From assembly GCA_903899945.1 (NCBI GenBank), contig CAIULA010000034.1:124001-188000 (forward strand): 64,000 nucleotides of DNA, read 5' to 3'. The position numbers were made by a program, and so were the translations under genes. The stretch comes from an uncultured Alphaproteobacteria bacterium. Its GTDB lineage: Bacteria > Pseudomonadota > Alphaproteobacteria > Paracaedibacterales > CAIULA01. Each line of letters opens with the position of its first letter. Within the stretch, counting starts at the first letter, position 1. The notes beneath the pieces are model-generated. The model had not been told where the DNA came from and made no database searches. It was given only the letters and a program-made list of their open reading frames with translations. Below are positions 58,640 through 64,000 of the stretch, in pieces.

Positions 58640-59393
58640 GCGTTTCAGGTTTTACCCAGTCATCTTGAAGATCGTCATTTATATAGAACGCAGGAACGTA
58701 ATCAAGCATTTCTCCATCTTTTTTCAAAGCGATAAGATGACTAGAAGCCAGTGATTTTTCTAACTCTGGATTTGGTTTTAGGGAACTTAGAATATCTTTT
58801 ATTGACCATCCATTTTCAAGACAAAAGAGCTTTACAAACGCTGATTCATCTTCATGAGTAATGCTCAAGGAATCTTCAATCTTTTTTGCATCCATGTTTA
58901 ATTTCTGTGAGATTTCCGTGATTTTTTCTTTTAGTAATTTTTCTTTTTCTTGTTCTTCTTCAAAAACAGGAGCTAACCATTTATCTTGATTTTCTAAAAA
59001 GAGTTTAATAATTTCTTGAAATCGATCTTTGCCATAAAATAGGGCCATTTTACCAACAGAAAAATCTAGAGAATGAAACGGGAGAATTCTCATGACAAAT
59101 TTTATTTTCCCACTTTGGATAAATTCTTTATCGATATTTGGAAGGATTGTTTTTTCATATTCAGAGCAATGATGGCAAGTTGGTGCAAAATACATGATAA
59201 CGGTATCTTTTGCGCTCTGATTTCCTAATACAATTTCAGGGGGACTTAATTTGTTGCCTTCAGGTACTACTGCAAGAGAGCTGATTTGAGGCGTTTCTAT
59301 AGAAAGGGGATGAGGGGCATTATGCGGGCGCTTTACAAAAAAAGCCACAACCAAAGCAATCCCAATGATTCCAAGCAATATCAAGTAACGCAT
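58464..59393 (-). CDS. DsbA-like thioredoxin-fold protein, membrane-anchored
   Basis: 309 residues: an N-terminal membrane anchor or signal (YLILLGIIGIALVVAFFV), a thioredoxin domain with redox motif CHHC in MYFAPTCHHCSEYEKTILPN (about 70-90), a helical insertion and KKDGEMLDYVPAFYINDD near the cis-Pro end. The final 65 residues are acidic and low in complexity (EEDSEENHKPNQAKEEKP and similar) and are encoded antiparallel to the end of serC. Probably a periplasmic disulfide oxidoreductase or DsbG/BdbD-like protein. The tail looks like a read-through extension rather than a folded domain. Confidence 0.83.
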   Translation of the reverse strand: MRYLILLGIIGIALVVAFFVKRPHNAPHPLSIETPQISSLAVVPEGNKLSPPEIVLGNQSAKDTVIMYFAPTCHHCSEYEKTILPNIDKEFIQSGKIKFVMRILPFHSLDFSVGKMALFYGKDRFQEIIKLFLENQDKWLAPVFEEEQEKEKLLKEKITEISQKLNMDAKKIEDSLSITHEDESAFVKLFCLENGWSIKDILSSLKPNPELEKSLASSHLIALKKDGEMLDYVPAFYINDDLQDDWVKPETLREDLEEDSEENHKPNQAKEEKPLDQSSQPSDHTKSEAKAENTHDLQNQMPPPAAAKE

Positions 59394-59479
59394 CTAATAA
59401 TCTTCTTCTTTGACTTTTAACACAATCCTTATCATAGTATTCCTTAAGATTTTATAAATCTCCAGTGTTTTTAAGCCTT

Positions 59480-60427
59480 ATGACTTCACCTTATCGTATC
59501 GGTACGCGGAAATCCCCTTTGGCTCTTAAGCAAACGGACATATTGGTGAAATCTTTACAGCAAGCACACGCCAAAGATTTACGTATCCAAAACCCTGAAA
59601 TTGTGGGCATTACAACGACAGGGGATTGTGTTCAAGATAAAAGCTTAAGCGAAATAGGTGGAAAAGCCTTGTTTGTAAAAGAAATAGAGCAAGCCTTATT
59701 TGAGAAACGCATCGATTTTGCAGTTCATTCCTTAAAAGATGTTGAGGCAAACCTTTGTCCTGATTTTCAGCTTGCATGCGTTTTAGAGCGTGAAGTTGTC
59801 AATGACGTTTTGATTGTAAAGAGTAGGGCGCATGAAGTTTCTGTTGGTTGTTTAAAGACTGACGCAATTGTTGGGACTTGTTCCCCGAGGCGAAAAGCGC
59901 AGCTTCTTGATCTACGACCTGATTTGAGGGTAGTGCCTTTAACTGGGAATATTTTAACTCGTCTTGTAAGGTTAGAGGAAGGCGCGCTGGATGCAATTGT
60001 TTTGGCGTTTGCGGGTTTAAAAAGGTTAGATCTTTTTGAGGATGATGCGCAATTAAAAGGGCATCCGAATTTAAAAAGCTGTCTTTTGTCTTTGGAGGAA
60101 ATGATTCCTGCCGTTGGTCAAGGTGTTCTTGTTGCGGAAATACTAAAAAGTGATAAAGCCACTTTTGATTTTTTAAAGACGATTAGCCATAAAGAAACTG
60201 AGGTCTGCATAAGGGCTGAACGATCATTGTTAAAAGAAATGGGCGGAGATTGCAAAACACCAATCGCAGCCTATTGTTCTTTTACGTCTTCAAGCGAGCT
60301 ATTTTTAAAGGTTTTTTATGCGCCCTTAGAGCTTAAGAAATCAATACGTATTGAGTTGTTTGGAGCGATGGATGACCCGGAAGCGTTGGGGATCAGAGCA
60401 GGTATCGAGCTTAAGAAAAGACTTTAA
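59480..60427 (+). CDS. hemC: Porphobilinogen deaminase
   Basis: Makes hydroxymethylbilane for haem. PYRIGTRKSPLALKQTDILV at the start, HSLKDVEANLCPDFQLACVL, GTCSPRRKAQLLDLRPDLRV and the dipyrromethane-cofactor Cys in KEMGGDCKTPIAAYCSF. ATG 59480 was chosen over the GTG at 59465 (315 residues). No other hem gene is adjacent; hemD often follows but a candidate RNA does here. Confidence 0.94.
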   Translation: MTSPYRIGTRKSPLALKQTDILVKSLQQAHAKDLRIQNPEIVGITTTGDCVQDKSLSEIGGKALFVKEIEQALFEKRIDFAVHSLKDVEANLCPDFQLACVLEREVVNDVLIVKSRAHEVSVGCLKTDAIVGTCSPRRKAQLLDLRPDLRVVPLTGNILTRLVRLEEGALDAIVLAFAGLKRLDLFEDDAQLKGHPNLKSCLLSLEEMIPAVGQGVLVAEILKSDKATFDFLKTISHKETEVCIRAERSLLKEMGGDCKTPIAAYCSFTSSSELFLKVFYAPLELKKSIRIELFGAMDDPEALGIRAGIELKKRL

Positions 60428-60443
60428 AATTAAATCCTGGTCC

Positions 60444-60471
60444 TTGACATTTAAAAAGGAAGCACTATTTC
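60444..60471 (+). promoter_or_regulatory. Candidate promoter of the structured RNA after hemC
   Basis: TTGACA (60444-60449), a 16-base spacer and TATTTC (60466-60471). A perfect -35 hexamer just after hemC, pointing into a stretch without a convincing gene. Confidence 0.45.
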
Positions 60472-60477
60472 ATGATG

Positions 60478-60660
60478 TAGGGCAGGAAGTGCTGCCCATA
60501 GACGTTTATGTTCTTTTAATTTGGGTTCGACAGGCTTTTTTAGTGGGGAAAAGCCTGAACGGGAGGGGTGTAACTTTTTGCCATAGTAGCTAGAGGGTTG
60601 GTCCCCCCGACCCAAGTGGGAGGATACATGGGCGTGACCGTAGAATTTTAGTAAAGTTTT
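60478..60660 (+). ncRNA. Candidate structured non-coding RNA
   Basis: GC-rich island in AT-rich DNA with several strong helices: GGGCAG/CTGCCC (60480-60497), CAGGCTTTT/AAAAGCCTG extended by GTT/AAC (about 60526-60559) and GGGTTGG/CCGACCC (about 60595-60613). A promoter-like TTGACA lies upstream. No reading frame here has protein-like composition. Size (about 150-200 nt) is in the range of housekeeping RNAs such as 6S, but no signature of 6S, SRP, RNase P or tmRNA could be matched, so the identity is open. The remaining bases up to 60855 hold only a dispersed repeat. Confidence 0.42.
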
Positions 60661-60710
60661 ATCAAAATTAAAGACAGTCATTTTCTTTTTATAACATGGC
60701 AACAATTATC

Positions 60711-60747
60711 GTCATCACGAACCTCGTTAGGGGGGGCGGTGATCCAG
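60711..60747. repeat. Divergent partial copy of GTCATCGCGAGCG dispersed repeat
   Basis: GTCATCACGAACCTCGTTAG, then GGGGGGCGGTGATCCAG. It has the ends of the family (GTCATcgCGA... GATCCAG) with a changed centre. Located between the candidate RNA and the GNAT gene. Confidence 0.55.
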
Positions 60748-60855
60748 TGTATTTTCGTGATTCCCACGTCACTTTATTTCTCGGACGAAAAATCTTAAGT
60801 GTAGCGTAGGATCTAAACTATCTCATCATTTGGCTTAGTTATTTTATCGTTCTGG

Positions 60856-61851
60856 TTACAAAACTCCGACGTACCACTTTGACGCTGCATATAAACCGCT
60901 TTTTTCTAAAAATGTACTTTTGGGTTGATCATGATAACCGCAAACAATGATGACTTGCTCAGCCTTAAATTCTTTAAGCTTTGATAGCAGTGCACCGCCA
61001 ATACTCTGCCATACAGAAGGTTCCTTTACACAAAAATCATCTATCATTAGTGTTGTTCCAGGGTTGTAAACTTCTGGAACTTTAACCCATTGTGCGATGA
61101 CAAATCCTTGCACTTGTCCAGTTTGATCTTTTGCAACGAATAAAAGATAATCTTCCTTTTTTAACAATTCAGTGAACCAGGTTATTTGCTCTGCGTTGGC
61201 GTTATTAGAGCGTTTCCAGAATTGCGGCTGCTCTTTTTCGTAAGCTTTACGTTTTTGATCGGACAGAATAACCATCTCTGGAATGTCAGTAAGGGTCGCT
61301 TTTTGCACCGAAAACGTATCTACATTAGCAATAGAATCGCCAGATGAAAAAAATAAAATATATCGATCAGGTTGATCTTGGTCATAGTTAATTTTTTTGA
61401 TTTGTTCTTGAAATTGACCGTTTGTGAAATCTTGTATAGATTTTCGCCAGAACTTAAGAGCTGGTATGTTTTCTGGAATGACAGAAATTTCCCAGTTTCC
61501 AGGAAATATTTTCCATATTTCTTTTGCTGTTTGTAATCCAATGCCTCTTCCTTGAAACTTGGCAAGAATAAAAAATTCGCCCATATTCCAGTCAGTTTTT
61601 GGGCATGTGCCTTGTTTATGAATCAACACGAACCCTGCCAGTTCATCATTTATTTTTATTAAATAAGGATGCCGGTCTTTTTCTTCAAAATAGCATTTGT
61701 AATCAAAGCTTTCATAAAGTCCATCTTTTGGTGCAGACCAATCCTTTGATATAAATCCACAAGTACGAGACAAGTCATACACATAAAATCTAGCAAGATT
61801 TTGAATGCAAGGATAATCCTCAAGGGTTGCTTTGACTAGGGTTGGATGCAT
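60856..61851 (-). CDS. Protein with two GNAT acetyltransferase domains
   Basis: 331 residues. The first GNAT domain (about 1-145) has MGEFFILAKFQGRGIGLQTA (acetyl-CoA loop Q-G-RGIG) and ENIPALKFWRKSI. The second (about 185-331) has LMIDDFCVKEPSVWQSIGGA LLSKL, with a less typical CoA loop (VWQSIGGA). Such tandem GNATs may acetylate small molecules or proteins; no substrate can be named. Monocistronic. Confidence 0.83.
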   Translation of the reverse strand: MHPTLVKATLEDYPCIQNLARFYVYDLSRTCGFISKDWSAPKDGLYESFDYKCYFEEKDRHPYLIKINDELAGFVLIHKQGTCPKTDWNMGEFFILAKFQGRGIGLQTAKEIWKIFPGNWEISVIPENIPALKFWRKSIQDFTNGQFQEQIKKINYDQDQPDRYILFFSSGDSIANVDTFSVQKATLTDIPEMVILSDQKRKAYEKEQPQFWKRSNNANAEQITWFTELLKKEDYLLFVAKDQTGQVQGFVIAQWVKVPEVYNPGTTLMIDDFCVKEPSVWQSIGGALLSKLKEFKAEQVIIVCGYHDQPKSTFLEKSGLYAASKWYVGVL

Positions 61852-61920
61852 AATAATACTTTTCTATCAATGAAATTCTGCCGTCATTATACAATATTCC
61901 AAAGACTATAAAATGCCTCG

Positions 61921-63735
61921 CTAATCATCACCCATCTTAAGGGCAGCGATAAAGGCGCTTTGGGGGATTTCAACGTTTCCGAACTGACGCATACGCTTTT
62001 TACCGGCTTTTTGCTTATCAAGCAGTTTGCGTTTACGGCTGATATCACCGCCATAACATTTCGCAAGAACGTCTTTGCGCATTGCGGAAACGGTTTCGCG
62101 GGCAATAACTTTGCCGCCAATAGCTGCTTGAATGGCAATCTTGAAAAGTTGCTGTGGGATTAATTCTTTTAAACGAGCACAAAGTGAGCGGCCTCTGGCT
62201 TCAGATCGACCTCTGTGAACGATCAAAGCAAGCGCATCGACAGGTTCAGCATTCACAAGGATACTGACTTTAACAAGATCACCCTCGCGGTAACAATCAA
62301 TATGATAATCAAAGGATGCATAACCGCGGCTGACAGATTTTAAGCGATCATAAAAATCAAAAACAACTTCGTTTAAGGGCAAGCGGTAAACGGCCATGGC
62401 TCTGTTACCAGCATAGGTAAGGTCAATCTGCTCACCTCTGCGGTCGGTACAAAGATTCAAAATTGATCCCAAATATTCATCAGGCACCAAAATAGTAGCT
62501 CTAATCCAAGGCTCTTCAATGTGATCAATTTTGACAACATCAGGCATGTCGCTCGGGTTATGAAGCTCTATCATTTTACCATTTGTCATATGCAAACGGT
62601 AAACAACGCTGGGTGCTGTTGTAATCAGATCAAGGTCAAATTCACGTTCCAGGCGTTCTTGAATGATTTCTAAGTGAAGAAGTCCAAGAAAACCGCAACG
62701 GAAACCATAGCCAAGTGCCGCTGAACTTTCAGGTTCAAAATGAAAACTTGCGTCATTAAGGTGAAGTTTACCAAGGCTTTCTCGTAGTTTTTCAAAATCT
62801 GCAGCATCAACAGGAAATAAACCACAAAAAACAACAGGGACTGATGGTTTAAAACCAGTCAGTGGAGATGCGGTTTGTCTTTTTTCCTCTGTGATGGTAT
62901 CACCAACCTTACAATCAGCAACATGTTTAATGCTGGCTGTGATAAAGCCCATTTCTCCGGGTAAAAGCTGATCAACAATTTCTTTTTTGGGCGTAAAATA
63001 ACCGACCCTGTCAACTTCATAAGTTGCATTTGCATTGATCATACGAATCTTCATGCCGGCTTTTAAGGTTCCATCAATAACACGCACCAAAATCATGACA
63101 CCTAAATAAGCGTCATACCAACTGTCAACCAACATGGCCTTTAGTGGGGCTTTCGCAGCCTCTTCGTTAAACTCACTCTTAGGAGGAGGAAGTCTGTGAA
63201 CAATCGCCTCTAAAACATCTTGGATGCCAATACCCGTTTTGGCTGAAATCAAAACGGCATCTTGGGCATCAAGGCCAATCACTTCTTCGATTTGTGCTTT
63301 GACGCGTTCTGGCTCTGCCGCCGGAAGATCAACTTTATTAAGTATGGGGATAATTTCATGATTGTTTTCAATAGCCTGATAAACGTTAGCAAGAGTTTGT
63401 GCCTCAACACCTTGGCTTGCATCAACAACCAAAAGTGACCCTTCACAGGCTGCCAAAGAACGACTGACCTCGTAGGCAAAATCAACGTGGCCAGGAGTGT
63501 CCATCAAATTTAAAATGTAGGTTTCTCCGTCTTTAGCTTTATATCTAAGGCGAACAGTTTGAGCTTTAATGGTAATTCCGCGCTCGCGTTCAATATCCAT
63601 AGAATCGAGGATTTGCTGCTTCATGTCGCGCGCTTCGACGGCGCCACAAAACTCAATTAATCGATCGGCAAGCGTAGATTTGCCATGATCAATATGGGCG
63701 ATGATCGAAAAGTTACGAATATTCTTCATAGTCAT
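61921..63735 (-). CDS. lepA: Elongation factor 4 (LepA)
   Basis: Ribosomal GTPase acting on stalled or mistranslocated ribosomes. G1 [16 protein letters not shown]3 [16 protein letters not shown]4 [10 protein letters not shown] and the LepA-specific C-terminal domain ([20 protein letters not shown]). The frame opens further upstream, but ATG 63735 overlaps the pheT stop as ATGA, so that start was chosen (604 residues). Confidence 0.97.
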   Translation of the reverse strand: MTMKNIRNFSIIAHIDHGKSTLADRLIEFCGAVEARDMKQQILDSMDIERERGITIKAQTVRLRYKAKDGETYILNLMDTPGHVDFAYEVSRSLAACEGSLLVVDASQGVEAQTLANVYQAIENNHEIIPILNKVDLPAAEPERVKAQIEEVIGLDAQDAVLISAKTGIGIQDVLEAIVHRLPPPKSEFNEEAAKAPLKAMLVDSWYDAYLGVMILVRVIDGTLKAGMKIRMINANATYEVDRVGYFTPKKEIVDQLLPGEMGFITASIKHVADCKVGDTITEEKRQTASPLTGFKPSVPVVFCGLFPVDAADFEKLRESLGKLHLNDASFHFEPESSAALGYGFRCGFLGLLHLEIIQERLEREFDLDLITTAPSVVYRLHMTNGKMIELHNPSDMPDVVKIDHIEEPWIRATILVPDEYLGSILNLCTDRRGEQIDLTYAGNRAMAVYRLPLNEVVFDFYDRLKSVSRGYASFDYHIDCYREGDLVKVSILVNAEPVDALALIVHRGRSEARGRSLCARLKELIPQQLFKIAIQAAIGGKVIARETVSAMRKDVLAKCYGGDISRKRKLLDKQKAGKKRMRQFGNVEIPQSAFIAALKMGDD

Positions 63736-64000
63736 GTATTTCTCAAAATTCCGCCGCATGATTTTTCGACAACATTAACAAGATTTGCACTAAATGTATT
63801 CAAATCTTCTTCGCTTAATGTTCTATCCAAGGCTTGCAGTTTGACTTGAATTGCCATTGATTTTTGCTCACTGGGAAGTTTATCGCCTTCGTAAATATCA
63901 AAGATTTGAATATCTTGGATAAGATTTTTATCAATTTTTTGAATGCTTCGAATCATTTGATCTGCTGAAACTTTTTTATCCAAGATAAAAGAAAAATCAC
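63732..64000 (-). CDS. pheT: Phenylalanyl-tRNA synthetase beta subunit, C-terminal end, truncated by window edge
   Basis: The frame is open to the last base. It contains the end of Phe[48 protein letters not shown] and [20 protein letters not shown], the FDX-ACB anticodon-binding domain. The TTG at 63983 is internal and not the start. Its stop overlaps the lepA start. Confidence 0.93.
   Translation of the reverse strand, partial: DFSFILDKKVSADQMIRSIQKIDKNLIQDIQIFDIYEGDKLPSEQKSMAIQVKLQALDRTLSEEDLNTFSANLVNVVEKSCGGILRNT

Noticed and set aside
60478-60660. Naming the RNA candidate as 6S RNA, SRP RNA or tmRNA
   Set aside because: No signature sequence (6S central bubble pattern, SRP GGAAGGAAGCAGCC, tmRNA tag frame) could be matched by eye, so it is left unnamed.
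60451-60705. 84-residue minus-strand frame over the RNA candidate
   Set aside because: No ribosome site, odd composition, and it overlaps the hairpins; treated as chance.

Overview
The window is an AT-rich, gene-dense stretch of a bacterial chromosome. The gene content points to an alphaproteobacterium, most likely a host-associated lineage such as the Holosporales. Alphaproteobacterial marks are an alpha-type serC, a DUF4167 gene, a cluster of hbd, cobalamin adenosyltransferase and a tiny 'twin transmembrane' gene, a leuS-lptE pair, and a dnaA gene with no recognisable origin beside it. Host-associated traits are three MFS carriers (one of the organophosphate-antiporter type), a decayed ilvE remnant, several secreted proteins of unknown function, an orphan Hcp-like protein, a LuxR-type regulator without a LuxI, and heavy loads of small repeats. 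The lineage is inferred from content and not proven.

Layout. 1-7.2 kb: 3' part of clpX, mlaA, a ~195 bp repeat, clpB, DUF4167, hbd, adenosyltransferase and a 63-codon membrane gene that probably starts at CTG. 7.4-10.1 kb: two tandem paralogous MFS transporters. 10.2-13.5 kb: a nest of mobile DNA four levels deep (decayed IS630 containing the ~195 bp repeat, containing a second IS630, containing an intact-looking IS3). 13.5-20 kb: two exported proteins (one MlaC-like), groEL-groES under a CIRCE operator, lptE and leuS. 20-23.4 kb: an exported trypsin-like protease, a small exported neighbour, an alpha/beta hydrolase and a DUF3501 gene. 23.5-30.2 kb: thrS, pgeF (yfiH), prs, tRNA-Leu(CAA), the Hcp-like gene, thiolase and uppP. 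30.2-37.2 kb (all minus): ArnT-like glycosyltransferase, ligA, UDP-sugar epimerase, ilvE remnant, acetoacetyl-CoA synthetase. 37.3-45.6 kb: dnaK, dnaJ, folP, pgk, a zincin, phhB, a TssJ-like lipoprotein and dnaA. 45.8-52.7 kb: OPA-type carrier, a His-rich exported protein, trxB-tilS, HU, a luxR solo and trpS. 52.7-56.7 kb: a polysaccharide ABC exporter, GDP-mannose 3,5-epimerase-like gene, Nudix hydrolase and peptide deformylase. 56.8-64 kb: a 107 bp palindromic element, ogt, serC overlapping a DsbA-like gene antiparallel, hemC, a candidate structured RNA, a double-GNAT protein, lepA and the 3' end of pheT.

Functional themes. Proteostasis is prominent (clpX, clpB, groESL, dnaKJ, lepA, def). 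Thiolase, 3-hydroxybutyryl-CoA dehydrogenase and acetoacetyl-CoA synthetase together could interconvert acetyl-CoA, acetoacetate and hydroxybutyrate. Envelope work is represented by mlaA, an MlaC-like protein, lptE, uppP, the ArnT-like enzyme and the Wzm/Wzt pair. Nothing in the window is a complete novel system. The most unusual material is the nested mobile locus with its repeat, the candidate RNA after hemC, and the scattered exported or T6SS-like proteins. No CRISPR array, rRNA or oriC was seen.
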